The notes: generated by a model not told the origin, from the sequence alone. DNA of 64,000 bases from DASSFG01 sp035550375 (GCA_035550375.1 DASZPH010000092.1:1-64000), one strand, 5' to 3'. Shown: positions 45,559 to 54,917, numbered from the stretch's first letter. Made by a program: numbers and translations.

Positions 45559-46494
45559 ATGACTCGCGTCGCGCTGGCCCGGCCTGTTCGCTCTTCGGTG
45601 CTCGCCGGCTACTGCATTCTCTCGGCCTGGTGCGCGCTGGCCGCCACCGCTCACGCCCAGGTCGGCTGGGCCGTGTATACGATGAACGCCGACGGCAGCG
45701 ACGTCAAAAGAGTCTACCACGACGACAACAGTTCGTTCGGCTCCCCAGCCTGGTCGCACGACGGCAAGAGGATCGCTTTCGACGGCGGTTCCAACCAGGC
45801 CGGTTTCCGGGCGGCGCATGTCTTTATCCTGACCTTGGGCGAGGAAAAGCCCGTCGACCTGGGGCCGGGCAACACGCCCAGCTTCTCGCCCGACGACCAG
45901 CAGATCGCCTTCTTCGTTGGAGAGCGGGGAAGGCTGGGCATCAAGCCGGGCGTGTGGGTGATGAACGCCGACGGCAAGAACCGGGAATGGATCAGCGAGG
46001 GGGAACGCCCACGCTGGTCGGCCGACGGGGACAAGCTGGTCTTCGCCGGCCGCTTCGAGGGCTTCGCCAGCCTCTACGTTTACGACATGATCTCGCTGGA
46101 GCGCACCCGCATTCTCGACCGCGGTTACGACGAGATCATTGGCGCGGCCTTCTCGCCCGACGGCAGCCGGCTGGTTTTCGTCGGCTACAAGGGAGGAAGC
46201 ATTTTCAACAACAGCCCCAACGGTGAAGTGGCCGTGGTCGATGCCAAAACGGGCGCCAAGCCGGAGGCGGTTTGCCCGGGGCGCGTCGGCTGGCATCCCG
46301 ACTGGTCGCCTAAGGGGAACAAGCTTCTCTTCCGCATCGCCAGCGAATCGGGGGCGGAGCAGCTTCATGTCCTTGACTTGGACAAAGAGGGCCAGGCGAC
46401 GCCGCTGCTGAATCAGTTTGGCCGGCGCAACAGCGACGGCGTCTGGTCGCCCGATGGCAAGCAAATTGTCTTCACCAGCGACCGGGGAGGGTGA
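45559..46494 (+). CDS. Secreted TolB-like six-bladed beta-propeller protein
   Basis: The 311-residue product starts MTRVALARPVRSSVLAGY, with GGAGG 7 bases upstream, and a signal peptide ending AHAQ. Six PD40/WD40-like repeats follow, each with a S/W-x-D/K-G-x-x-I/L-x-F motif (SHDGKRIAF, SPDDQQIAF, SADGDKLVF, SPDGSRLVF, SPKGNKLLF, SPDGKQIVF). TolB-like propellers bind proteins or act in cell-envelope processes. The protein ends right after the last repeat (TSDRGG), so the propeller may close with the N-terminal strand. Confidence 0.88.
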   Translation: MTRVALARPVRSSVLAGYCILSAWCALAATAHAQVGWAVYTMNADGSDVKRVYHDDNSSFGSPAWSHDGKRIAFDGGSNQAGFRAAHVFILTLGEEKPVDLGPGNTPSFSPDDQQIAFFVGERGRLGIKPGVWVMNADGKNREWISEGERPRWSADGDKLVFAGRFEGFASLYVYDMISLERTRILDRGYDEIIGAAFSPDGSRLVFVGYKGGSIFNNSPNGEVAVVDAKTGAKPEAVCPGRVGWHPDWSPKGNKLLFRIASESGAEQLHVLDLDKEGQATPLLNQFGRRNSDGVWSPDGKQIVFTSDRGG

Positions 46495-46634
46495 GAGAGT
46501 AGCCCCCGGCACGCCGTCACGGGGGAGACGGTCGCGTGGCGACCGCGTTCTCCGCCGCCGAGCGTCGGAGCCATCTGCCGGCTGGGGCGTTGCAGCTCAA
46601 CCAAAGGTTTTTCGGAACATCGAAGGAGGCTGTT

Positions 46635-47243
46635 ATGCGAGGCCCGCATTTTTCGCTGCGCTGGCTGTTCGGCTTTGTTTCTTTTCTGGCGATCGGCTGC
46701 GGAGTGCTGATCTACGCGACCCCGTTCTTGTCGCGACTCATGTTGACGACGGTGCTGGTCATCCTCTGGGCGTCCGTGCTGGCGGCAGCCTGCCACACGG
46801 GCGAGCGGCGCATTTTCTGGGCTGGCTTCGCTTTCTTTGGCATCGCGTATGGCTGGATCGTCTGTGGCTCGTGGCAATCGCCCGCCGGCGACGGTCCGTT
46901 ACAGCACCGGCTGGCAACCACGTCCATTCTCGAATGGTGCCACCAAAGGGCGCCGCACACGCGAAAGTTCAGCACCACGGCGTCGCCGCCCCCTGGGATG
47001 ATGATGGGAGGCATGGGTGGACCGATGGGGGGCGGACCGATGATGGGTGGGATGCCTGGCACCGGGATGGGGCCGCCAGTGATGCCCGGCGGGGCTCCTG
47101 GCGTTTTGGTCGTGACTCAATCGCCCGACTGGAGCGATTTCGCCACGACGGGCCACTCGCTCTTTACGCTGGCCTTCGCCATGCTGGGCGGCGTGATCGC
47201 CGCGCGGTGTTATGCGCGGGCTAAGGCCGGTGGTTTGTCGTAG
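46635..47243 (+). CDS. Membrane protein with Gly/Met/Pro-rich linker
   Basis: The 202-residue product starts at ATG 46635 after a strong AAGGAGG, 6 bases upstream. It has an N-terminal membrane segment pair (LFGFVSFLAIGCGVLIYA, LTTVLVILWASVLAAACH), a third around IFWAGFAFFGIAYGWIV, a cytoplasmic or external linker with eleven Met and many Gly (around residues 117-148), and a last segment (LFTLAFAMLGGVIAARCYA). The Met-rich stretch could bind metals such as copper; that is inference. No family recognised. Confidence 0.65.
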   Translation: MRGPHFSLRWLFGFVSFLAIGCGVLIYATPFLSRLMLTTVLVILWASVLAAACHTGERRIFWAGFAFFGIAYGWIVCGSWQSPAGDGPLQHRLATTSILEWCHQRAPHTRKFSTTASPPPGMMMGGMGGPMGGGPMMGGMPGTGMGPPVMPGGAPGVLVVTQSPDWSDFATTGHSLFTLAFAMLGGVIAARCYARAKAGGLS

Positions 47244-47266
47244 TCGAGTTTTTAGCCGGCGCAGGT

Positions 47267-48292
47267 TCACGGGCTGTTGAGCCAGCGCATCCACGGGGGC
47301 GGTACCGCCCAAATCTGTACCTCGCGCTTTCCACGGTCGCGCGTCTGGCCACCCCCGGCCGTCAGCAGGCGGTTTCCGTCGGGGGTGAACTTTGCGCCGA
47401 TTACCCACTCGGGCGCGGGGAGTCGGCGGATCACTGTCATATCGGTCGGATCCCAAAAGACGATGTCGCCGTCCTTGCCGACCGATACGAGGAGAGACCC
47501 GTCGGGGGACCACGCGACGCGGTACGTTTCCTCAGCGCCGGAGGAAGCGAGTTGTAATCGCTTGCCGCTGGCCACCTCGAACAGCCCCACGCTGCCATCG
47601 ACATAGGCAACCGCCAAACGTTCGCCTTTCGAGTCGAATTCCATTCCGTGCGTCATTTCCTTGGGCAGGACGTGCAGTTTTTTTCCCGTCGACAGATCGA
47701 AGAGGCAAGCGTTCGCGTTGCGGTGCCCAACCGCCACCGTTTTTCCGTCGGGGCTGAATACGACGTCTAAACCGCCGACCGTCGGGCCCACGTCAAGCGA
47801 ATGAATCCGCTCGCCGCTTGCGACGTCCCACAGGCTGGCGACGGTGCCGTATCCGCCCGTTCCGAGAATCCTTCCGTCCGCGCTAAAGGCCATCGTGGGC
47901 TGTGCCTGTCCCGTTTCGATGACTTGCACGAGGCCCGTGTCGGCATGGAGGATCTCGGCTTGCGAGCTGTTCTGGCAATAAGCAAAAACGCTCTCGTCGG
48001 GGCTGAACGCGAAGTGGATCGGTTTCTTGTCGGCCAGGAGCGTCCGGTAATGAAACAAGGTCTTCGCTTCGTGGATCTGCACAGGTTGTTCCCACCCCAG
48101 CAGCGCGACGCGCCGGCCATCCGGACTCCATTCAATCTCCCAGACATCGCTGGCGATCCGGCTGACGACATGGAGCTTGTCGACGTTGGAGGCCGTGATG
48201 CGCGGGTGGTGGTATTGGGAACCGAGCCAGATGGCCAGCGCCGAAACAACGAGGAAAAACGATCGCAACGAGAACTGAAGCCGTCGCCGCAT
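47267..48292 (-). CDS. WD40 repeat protein with N-terminal membrane anchor
   Basis: The 341-residue product starts MRRRLQFSLRSFFLVVSALA, a basic N-terminus and one hydrophobic segment. About seven WD40-type repeats follow (WSPDGRRVALLG, FSADGRILGTGG, FSPDGKTVAVG, WSPDGSLLVSVG, FTPDGNRLLTAGG), enough for a full propeller. It would act as a protein-binding platform at the membrane. No strong ribosome site is visible at the ATG 48292. It is transcribed leftwards, convergent with the Met-rich membrane protein gene. Confidence 0.82.
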   Translation of the reverse strand: MRRRLQFSLRSFFLVVSALAIWLGSQYHHPRITASNVDKLHVVSRIASDVWEIEWSPDGRRVALLGWEQPVQIHEAKTLFHYRTLLADKKPIHFAFSPDESVFAYCQNSSQAEILHADTGLVQVIETGQAQPTMAFSADGRILGTGGYGTVASLWDVASGERIHSLDVGPTVGGLDVVFSPDGKTVAVGHRNANACLFDLSTGKKLHVLPKEMTHGMEFDSKGERLAVAYVDGSVGLFEVASGKRLQLASSGAEETYRVAWSPDGSLLVSVGKDGDIVFWDPTDMTVIRRLPAPEWVIGAKFTPDGNRLLTAGGGQTRDRGKREVQIWAVPPPWMRWLNSP

Positions 48293-48323
48293 GATGGTTC
48301 GCGGGGGGTGAGGGTCTGCTGCC

Positions 48324-49022
48324 TTAGCCCGCCAGTTCCAAAAACTCCTTGGCCATTTTTGGCCCCTTGCCTTCGTCCTCGTGCTTGAAGAACACGAAAG
48401 CGTCCTGCCAACCTTGGTCTTTCACTCGCTTCGCCCAGGCTGTGAGTTCGGTCTCGCTATAGTCGGGCCGCCGCAAACGGAGATAACCCCAGTCGGCGGT
48501 CGAGACAAAGGGAACCTCCAGATCGTTATCGGCTTCGGCAATGCACAAGGCCGCGCTACGATCGCGCAACAGGTCGAACACCTCGTCGTCGAACCACGAC
48601 GCGTGGCGGAACTCAAACGCCGCGCGGGCGCTGGGCGGCAGCAGTTCCAGAAAGGCCCGCAGCCGCGGCACGTCCTTCTTCGCCGTGGGAGGCAACTGAA
48701 AGAGCAACGGCCCCAAGCGCTGCCCCAAGGCCCCGGCCACTTCGACAAAATAAGCGACAGAATCCGCAGCGTCTTTGAGCACCTTGATATGGGTGATCTG
48801 CTTCGGCGCTTTGAGCACGAACCGGAAATCGGCCGGCACGGTATTGGCCCAGGCTTCGACGACTGCGGCCTTCGGCATGCGATAGAAGGTGTTGTTGATT
48901 TCAACCGTGCGAAACTGCTCGCCATAGAACTTGAGCATCTGGTTGGCCGGCAGTTTCTGGGGATAGAAATTGCCTTTCCATTCCTTGTACGAATAGCCGC
49001 TCGTGCCGACGTAGAGGGTCAT
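48324..49022 (-). CDS. DUF72 (YecE-like) TIM-barrel protein
   Basis: The 232-residue product opens with LYVGTSGYSYKEWKGNFYP, followed by VEINNTFYRMPK and RFVLKAPKQITH. These are the conserved motifs of DUF72/YecE proteins, which have a TIM-barrel-like fold and unknown function. LLFQLPPT and FEFRHASWFDDEV complete the match. The WD40 gene starts 31 bases downstream on the same strand. Confidence 0.9.
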   Translation of the reverse strand: MTLYVGTSGYSYKEWKGNFYPQKLPANQMLKFYGEQFRTVEINNTFYRMPKAAVVEAWANTVPADFRFVLKAPKQITHIKVLKDAADSVAYFVEVAGALGQRLGPLLFQLPPTAKKDVPRLRAFLELLPPSARAAFEFRHASWFDDEVFDLLRDRSAALCIAEADNDLEVPFVSTADWGYLRLRRPDYSETELTAWAKRVKDQGWQDAFVFFKHEDEGKGPKMAKEFLELAG

Positions 49023-49101
49023 GGTGTCTCACTCGCCTTTGCCGATTGCCCTAAAGAACCGTCAGTAACATTATGCTCGTGGCGACTCTCGGGCAAACAG
49101 C

Positions 49102-50388
49102 CTACAGCGATTCTGCCGCCAGCCAACCCGTGCTGAAGGCTGCTTGAAAATTGTAGCCGCCGATCGGGCCGTCGAGATCGAGCACCTCACCCGCGAAGTA
49201 GAGCCCCGGCACAAGCCGGCTCTCCATCGTCCGCGAGTCGACCTCGGCCAACGACACGCCGCCGGCCGTCACTTCGGCCTTCTTAAAACCGAGCGTTCCG
49301 CTGATGGGGATCCTGCACATCTTAATCGCCGCCACGCAGCGAGACCGCGCGTCGCGACCCAGTTCGGCGGCCTTGCGGTCGGGCGAAAGACCGGCGTTTT
49401 CCAACAGGGCATCCGTCAAACGCCGCGGCAACAGCGAAGCGAAGAGGCCGCCGAGTTGCCTCTTTCCGGCTGCCGCCGCATCCTGGCGGATTCGCTCATC
49501 GAGCGCGGCTTCGCTCATGCTCGGCAAGAAATCGCAGACCAGCACCAGCGACCGTGGACGTGCATGGCCGCTGACCACACGGCTGACGTCGAGCGCCACG
49601 GGGCCCGAAAGACCAAAGTGCGTGAAGAGAAAGGAACCGCGGCGCTCGGCCAGTGGTCCCGGTTTGCGGCGCTTGATACGACCCGATTTTGCCTGTCCGG
49701 CTTGCAGCTCTTCCGGTGGTCGCGTTTCGATCACTTGCACGAGCACGTCGGGAATCGTCACTCCTTTCAGGTTGCGCACCCAGGCGGCGTCGGTGGTGAT
49801 GGGGGTCAAGGCGGGCCGTGGCGGCACGATGCTGTGCCCCAGCGCGGCCGCCCAGCGGTAGCCGTCGCCCGTTGTGCCGGAGCCGGGGTACGACTGGCCG
49901 CCGGTCGTGATGAGCAGCTTGTCGGTGGTGAGTCGTCGCTTGCTGGTCACGGCGAGAAAGCCACCCTCGATTTTCTCCGCGTCGACAAGCCGTTCTTCCA
50001 GGGCGAGCGTGCAGCCGCTGCGATGCAGGCGGGCTAGAAGAGCTTGCAGGATGTCGGCCGCCCGGTCGCTGACGGGAAAGATCTTACCCGTGTCGGGCTC
50101 GACTTTCGTGGCGACTCCTTCTTGCTCGAAGAGGTCGACGAGTTGCTGCGGGGAGAGGGCGGCCAGCGCCGAGTGCAGGAAGCAGCCGGGGGAACCAAAT
50201 TCTTGGACGATGCCGCGGCTGTCGGTGGCGTGGGTCAGGTTGCAGCGAGTGCCGCCCGACATGAGGATCTTGATCCCCGGCCGCAGATTCTTTTCCAGCA
50301 GAAGGGTTCTTCGGCCACGTTCGGCGGCTCTGGCGGCCGCCAGCAGTCCCGCGGCCCCGGCACCGACGACGATCGCTTGCCAATCCAT
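49102..50388 (-). CDS. NAD(P)/FAD-dependent oxidoreductase (HI0933/BaiN family)
   Basis: The 428-residue product starts MDWQAIVVGAGAAGLLAAARAAERG with the FAD-binding GxGxxG motif. Further motifs are LLLEKNLRPGIKILMSGGTRCNLTH, TTGGQSYPGSGTTGDGYRWAA and GLYFAGEVLDLDGPIGGYNFQAAFSTG at the C-terminus, all typical of the HI0933/BaiN family. The physiological substrate is unknown in most members. A longer frame upstream to 50436 has no similarity. No ribosome site is seen. Confidence 0.88.
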   Translation of the reverse strand: MDWQAIVVGAGAAGLLAAARAAERGRRTLLLEKNLRPGIKILMSGGTRCNLTHATDSRGIVQEFGSPGCFLHSALAALSPQQLVDLFEQEGVATKVEPDTGKIFPVSDRAADILQALLARLHRSGCTLALEERLVDAEKIEGGFLAVTSKRRLTTDKLLITTGGQSYPGSGTTGDGYRWAAALGHSIVPPRPALTPITTDAAWVRNLKGVTIPDVLVQVIETRPPEELQAGQAKSGRIKRRKPGPLAERRGSFLFTHFGLSGPVALDVSRVVSGHARPRSLVLVCDFLPSMSEAALDERIRQDAAAAGKRQLGGLFASLLPRRLTDALLENAGLSPDRKAAELGRDARSRCVAAIKMCRIPISGTLGFKKAEVTAGGVSLAEVDSRTMESRLVPGLYFAGEVLDLDGPIGGYNFQAAFSTGWLAAESL

Positions 50389-50462
50389 GACGTGAGATTT
50401 TACCGGGTGTCCGTTGAAGCGCGCAGTCGAAGACACTTCCCATCAGGCCGGCAAGCATCCTC

Positions 50463-50544
50463 GTTTAACGGGAGCCAACGGCGACCGTGGGGACAAATCG
50501 GCCCTGTTGGCGGTTCCAACATCGCGGTCGCCGCTGGCGCCCGG
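50463..50544. repeat. Dispersed palindromic repeat, copy A
   Basis: The left arm (50463-50489) contains GGGAGCCAACGGCGACCG, and the right arm (50523-50544) is its imperfect complement (CGCGGTCGCCGCTGGCGCCC). The same family occurs as a near-perfect hairpin at 60317-60384. Confidence 0.6.
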
Positions 50545-50551
50545 AAAACAA

Positions 50552-50593
50552 CCGGAGCGTAAACTGCCGACTCCTGAACGGGATACAGCACTT
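50552..50593. repeat. Dispersed repeat, copy B
   Basis: Resembles 45426-45468: shared CCGGAGC start, ACTCCTGAAC core and ACAGCACTT end. It sits directly next to the palindromic repeat. Confidence 0.5.
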
Positions 50594-50764
50594 CCAGACG
50601 CCTCCGCAATGAGTCCCAAGAACAATCGCTTGGGGCCGAATAACTGGTAGAATCGATCCTACGATTTGCCAAGCTACTTTGGTTCCGTCCTGCTTTGTTC
50701 TAGGATTCAGCGGGCCGCGCGTCCAGGAACGCCTAAACCTGCCTGGCCCGCGAGGTTCCACCGC

Positions 50765-51541
50765 ATGCGTCTGATCGAACTATTCTTGTTGCGGGCCTTC
50801 CTGCTGGTCGGCTTGCCGCTTTTGTTGGCCGTGCTGCTCGTCGGTCCTCAACGGTTGTGGGGCGGAGTCACGCGCGGCTGGCGGTGGCTCTGGTCGCGAC
50901 GAATGGAGCCAGAAGAGATCCTGGCCCAAGTCGTCCGGCAGCACGAGGGCAGCGTCGAGGCGGCCAAACGTGTGATCGTTCAGGCCGAGGCGGCCGAGCA
51001 AGAGATTTTGCGGGGGATCGAGCAGGGAGAACGCAACGTCGCCACGCTCGAGGCCGATTCGCAAAAACTCGCCTCCGGGGGCGACGAGGAGGGCGCGAAG
51101 GAGGCTCTTTACCGATTGAACCTCGAGAAACTGGCCGTGGACAACTTTCGCCGGCAGTTGGCCGAACAGCGCCACGTGATCGCCGAGAACCGTCGTCGGC
51201 GGTTCCTGCTCGAGCTGCAGCTTCGACAGTATGAGGTCGGCCGCAGCATCCTGCTCAGCCAACTCGCAGAAGCCGAACAGGTGGAGCAGCAATACGCCAT
51301 CGCCCGTCAGTTCGACCCTTTCAACGCCGTGGCCGACTGGCAGCGGGCCGAGGCGGCCGTGCAGGAGAAGGCGATCAACGCCAGGGCACTTGAACGGGTT
51401 CAAAGCGATATCGCGGAAATGGCAACCAGCCAGAACAACGAAGTCGACCCGTCGGTCGTCGAAGCCCAACTCGCCGAGTTGCGGGCCAAGGCGATGGGGA
51501 AAAACGGGTCGGCGAAAAAGAAAACAGACAACCTCGGCTGA
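50765..51541 (+). CDS. PspA/IM30-like coiled-coil protein with N-terminal membrane segment
   Basis: The 258-residue product starts MRLIELFLLRAFLLVGLPLL, one membrane segment plus a second hydrophobic stretch, then a long helical region rich in Glu, Gln, Arg and Ala (EEILAQVVRQHEGSVEAAKRV, QQYAIARQFDPFNAVADWQ) that resembles PspA/IM30 membrane-remodelling proteins. Unlike PspA it is anchored by a real membrane segment. The ATG 50765 is weakly supported by sequence. The first SPFH gene begins 12 bases later, so the two are one operon. Confidence 0.72.
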   Translation: MRLIELFLLRAFLLVGLPLLLAVLLVGPQRLWGGVTRGWRWLWSRRMEPEEILAQVVRQHEGSVEAAKRVIVQAEAAEQEILRGIEQGERNVATLEADSQKLASGGDEEGAKEALYRLNLEKLAVDNFRRQLAEQRHVIAENRRRRFLLELQLRQYEVGRSILLSQLAEAEQVEQQYAIARQFDPFNAVADWQRAEAAVQEKAINARALERVQSDIAEMATSQNNEVDPSVVEAQLAELRAKAMGKNGSAKKKTDNLG

Positions 51542-51553
51542 TCGGGAGCCAAC

Positions 51554-53335
51554 ATGTCAGGTTTTTATAAGCAACCGGCCTTCTGGCTGCGTGCCGTGGC
51601 CGTGGTCGTGGGCCTGGTGATCGTGCAGCAGATCTGGCACTGGGAGGTGGAGCGCATCGAAGTTCCTCCCGGCAAGTTCTTGATCCGCATTCACAAATGG
51701 GGGCGCGACCTGGCCGAAGGAGACATCATTGCCCCCGACGAGTCTTACAAGGGGGTGATGCTCGACGTCTGGCCCGAAGGGCGCCACTTTCTCAACCCGC
51801 TCTTCTGGAGCCACGAGATCGACGAGATGGTGAGCGTGCCCCCCGGCGAATGCCTGGTGCTCACGCGCAAGTTCGGCAAAGACATTCCACCCGAACGCAT
51901 CACGGGCGACGACGACATTCTGGCCGCCCACGACCCGAACAACCCGCAACAGGGTGAACGCGGCATCGTGCGCGAAGTGCTCACGCCGGGAAGCTACCGA
52001 CTGAACAAATACGCCTACTCCTGGGAAACCCAAAAGGCGGTCGAGATCAAGATCAATCAAGTCGGGGTGCGCACCCTCAAGGTCGGCAAGGACCCGGCCG
52101 GACTCAAAAGCACCCCCGGCCGCAGCTCCTACGTCGTGCCGGCCGGTTATCGCGGAGTTCAGGAGCAGACCGTTCCACCGGGGACGTATTATCTCAACGC
52201 CTACGTCGAATCGATCAGCCCGGTCGAGGTGCGCAGCCACCGTGTCGAACTGCGAGACATCACGTTTCCGTCGCGCGACGGATTCATCCTCACTCCTCGC
52301 GTCCTCGTGGAGTATGCGGTCGACCCCCAGCGCGCGCCCGAGATGCTCATCCGGCTAGCCGACGAGGGAATTCTGCACCCGGAAGACTCCACACCACAGC
52401 AGCAACAGCAGAACGAGATTCTGCAGAAGGTGATCCTGCCGCACATCCGCGGCTACGCGCGCATCGAAGGAAGCAATTTCGATGCCCGCGATTTTATCCT
52501 CTCCGATGCGATGGCCGCGCCGGGCGGCGCACAGCCGGAGCAGCAAGAGGGCGCGGCCCAAGCGAACGCCAGGCCGGCCAACGCCCGCGAGCGAATGCAA
52601 AAGGCCCTCTTGGACAAAGTCAAGGACCGCTGTCAGGAACTGGGGGTTGAGGTGCGGGCCGTAACGCTGGCCGACCTGCTGCCGCCCAAGGAGCTTTCGG
52701 AACAGATTGCCCAGCGAGAGCTGGCGCGGGTCGAACGTGAGAAGAACCTGGCGTTGGTCAAGCAACACAAGGCCCAGCAGGAACTGGCCTCGAAGATCGG
52801 CCTGAAGCAGCAAGCCAAAGAAAAGGTGGAAGCCGAGACGCTTCTTGTGCAAGCCACGACCAAGGCCGAACAGCTCAAAGAAGTGGAAGAGTCTCGCCTG
52901 AAGCAACAACTGGCCAACGCGCAGGTCGAACTGGAGGCGGCCCGCGACCAGGCCTCGGCGAAGCTGGCGAAGGGTGAGGCAGACGCCAAAGTGATCGGCC
53001 TGAAGAACGAAGCCGAAGTCGCCGGACTGCGAACGGCCGTGCAAGGATTTACCAGCGCCGACTACTTCGCCCAGTACCACATGCTGCAGAAGCTCGCTCC
53101 GGCGCTGACCGAGATCTTCGCCGGCGACGAGAGCGACTTTGCCCGCCTGTTTGCCGGCTATATGTCGCGGATTTCCGATGATTCTCCGTCGCCCTCGGAC
53201 GAAAAACCCGCGGCAACAAAACCTGCGCTCGCCACCGTCCCTCGAGCCGCAACTTCCCAGGACACAACTCCCGCAGACACCGCGCCGCAAGCCGCGCCTC
53301 CCAACGCGCCGGCGGCCAACGGCAATGAGCCGTGA
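51554..53335 (+). CDS. SPFH/Band 7 domain protein with tandem PG-Y repeats
   Basis: The 593-residue product has one N-terminal membrane segment (WLRAVAVVVGLVIVQQIW), then repeated segments of the type GIVREVLTPGSYRLN (from about 134) and GVQEQTVPPGTYYLN (from about 200), then an SPFH domain (RDGFILTPRVLVEYAVDP, LRDKVKDRCQELGVEVRAVTLADLL) and a long coiled coil (residues about 390-510) ending in a helical stretch (FTSADYFAQYHMLQKLAPAL). SPFH proteins form large membrane-bound rings or cages. The stop is followed closely by the second SPFH gene. Confidence 0.87.
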   Translation: MSGFYKQPAFWLRAVAVVVGLVIVQQIWHWEVERIEVPPGKFLIRIHKWGRDLAEGDIIAPDESYKGVMLDVWPEGRHFLNPLFWSHEIDEMVSVPPGECLVLTRKFGKDIPPERITGDDDILAAHDPNNPQQGERGIVREVLTPGSYRLNKYAYSWETQKAVEIKINQVGVRTLKVGKDPAGLKSTPGRSSYVVPAGYRGVQEQTVPPGTYYLNAYVESISPVEVRSHRVELRDITFPSRDGFILTPRVLVEYAVDPQRAPEMLIRLADEGILHPEDSTPQQQQQNEILQKVILPHIRGYARIEGSNFDARDFILSDAMAAPGGAQPEQQEGAAQANARPANARERMQKALLDKVKDRCQELGVEVRAVTLADLLPPKELSEQIAQRELARVEREKNLALVKQHKAQQELASKIGLKQQAKEKVEAETLLVQATTKAEQLKEVEESRLKQQLANAQVELEAARDQASAKLAKGEADAKVIGLKNEAEVAGLRTAVQGFTSADYFAQYHMLQKLAPALTEIFAGDESDFARLFAGYMSRISDDSPSPSDEKPAATKPALATVPRAATSQDTTPADTAPQAAPPNAPAANGNEP

Positions 53336-53348
53336 GGAGATCGAACTC

Positions 53349-54917
53349 ATGAACACGCCCGAACCTTTTGACGCTTTCCGCGCGTTTCGTCGGCCTGGCT
53401 ACTGGCAGCGGCGGGCTCTGGCCCTCGCCATCCTGGCCGTCTTTGGCCTCGTCATCCTGCTGGTGACCTGGAACATGTTTTTTGTCTACGTGCGGCCCGG
53501 CTATCACCTGGTGATCACGGCCAAAGACGGCGAGCCGCTGCCGGCCGGACAAGTGCTGGCCGAGCCCGGCCAAAAGGGAATTCAGCGCGACGTGCTCGGC
53601 GAGGGCTGGCACTTCGTGCTGCCCGTGATTTACACGACCGGATTGGAGAAGAACACCGACATCGCCCCGGGCAAAGTCGGCATCGTGACGGCCAAGGGAG
53701 GCAAGCCGCTCCCGCCCGGCCGATTGCTGGCCGAAGACGGAGAACAGGGCATTCAGCGCAAGGTGCTTCCGCCCGGGAGCTACCGCGTCAACTTGTACGG
53801 CTTCGACATCGAGCAGGTCGACGCCATCCGGATCGAACCGGGCTTTGTGGGCGTGGTGCGCCGGCAGTTGGGGCTCGACGGCAAGGGTCGATTCGCCGAG
53901 AAACCGGATGAAAAGGGAATCTTGCGACAAGTGCTGCAGCCGGGGCTGTATTACAAAAACACCAAGGAGTTTGAGGTCAAGCCGGTCGAAGTTGGCATCT
54001 TTCAGTCGACTTTTCATTACGACGAAGACCCGGCCAAGAGCACGGCCATCAAGTTCACCTCGAAGGCGGGTTTTGAGATCAGCATGGATTGCACGATCGA
54101 GTGGGAAATTCTGCCGCAAGACATGCCGGAACTCCTGGCCGAGTACGGCTCGCGGCAGGAGATCGAGTCGAAAGTGATCGACATGCAGGCCCACGCCATC
54201 GGCCGCGACAAGGGGATCGACTATGGCGTGCAGGACTTTCTGGAAGGGGCGAAGCGAGAAGCCTTCCAGGACGATTTCACCAACGAGCTGATCGACGTTT
54301 GCGAGAAAAAGAACGTGACGGTCCACTCGGCGTTCATCCGCGACATCGTCATCCCCGAAGAATATCTGCAGCCGATTCGCGACAAGCAGATCGCGGCGGA
54401 GACGGAGATCACCAACAAAGCCAAAGAGGCGACCGCCGAGAGCGACGCGGACGTGGAGCGCGAAAAGGAAATGATCTCGCAGAAGTCGGCCGAGGTCCAA
54501 GCCGAAACCAAGCGGCTCGTCGCCGGCATCCAGCAGCAGGTCGACAATATGACGGCCAGCGCCACGGTGGCCGTGCAGCGGCTGAAGGCCGAGTATGAGG
54601 CCAAGATCGCGGAGATCGAGGCCCAACAGATCCGCACGCTGGGAGAGGCGGAGGCCAAGGTGACGACGCTTACCGAAACGGCGCGGGCGAATCTCTACCA
54701 ACTCAAGATGGACGTGTTCCGCAAAGACGCCGACGCCTTCCAACGTTACTCGTTGGCCGAGAAGCTCAACGACAACCTGGTGCTACGGCTGTTCCACAGC
54801 GGTAGCGGGACGTTCTGGACGAACATGGACGGCAAAGGAGTGAACCTGCTCCTGCCGGCGCCGGGCGCGACGACGCGAACGGCCGACGCGCCCAAGGAGA
54901 AGGCGAAGTCGGAGTGA
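53349..54917 (+). CDS. SPFH/Band 7 domain protein with three ~57-residue repeats
   Basis: The 522-residue product starts at ATG 53349, with GAGGAG about 10 bases upstream (an alternative ATG at 53325 overlaps the previous stop). A membrane segment (LALAILAVFGLVILLVTW) is followed by GIQRDVL (residue 77), GIQRKVLPPGSYRVN (134) and GILRQVLQPGLYYKN (190), a period of 56-57 residues. An SPFH domain (TSKAGFEISMDCTIEWEI to TVHSAFIRDIVIPEEYL) and a coiled coil (VDVEREKEMISQ-like stretch) follow. The repeats recall the 50-60-residue repeats of the major vault protein, which also ends in an SPFH-like shoulder and coiled coil. Confidence 0.87.
   Translation: MNTPEPFDAFRAFRRPGYWQRRALALAILAVFGLVILLVTWNMFFVYVRPGYHLVITAKDGEPLPAGQVLAEPGQKGIQRDVLGEGWHFVLPVIYTTGLEKNTDIAPGKVGIVTAKGGKPLPPGRLLAEDGEQGIQRKVLPPGSYRVNLYGFDIEQVDAIRIEPGFVGVVRRQLGLDGKGRFAEKPDEKGILRQVLQPGLYYKNTKEFEVKPVEVGIFQSTFHYDEDPAKSTAIKFTSKAGFEISMDCTIEWEILPQDMPELLAEYGSRQEIESKVIDMQAHAIGRDKGIDYGVQDFLEGAKREAFQDDFTNELIDVCEKKNVTVHSAFIRDIVIPEEYLQPIRDKQIAAETEITNKAKEATAESDADVEREKEMISQKSAEVQAETKRLVAGIQQQVDNMTASATVAVQRLKAEYEAKIAEIEAQQIRTLGEAEAKVTTLTETARANLYQLKMDVFRKDADAFQRYSLAEKLNDNLVLRLFHSGSGTFWTNMDGKGVNLLLPAPGATTRTADAPKEKAKSE

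Larger units (their letters stand above)
50389..50764. other. Repeat-containing intergenic region
   Basis: This 376-base gap has no gene. It carries an imperfect hairpin repeat (50463-50544) and a 42-base repeat (50552-50593), both members of dispersed families found elsewhere in the window. The promoter of the PspA-like/SPFH operon should be near its right end. Confidence 0.5.

Noticed and set aside
46418..46634. Possible readthrough of the TGA ending the beta-propeller gene
   Set aside because: The six repeats are complete before the TGA, no Cys-containing motif surrounds it and the following codons look non-coding.
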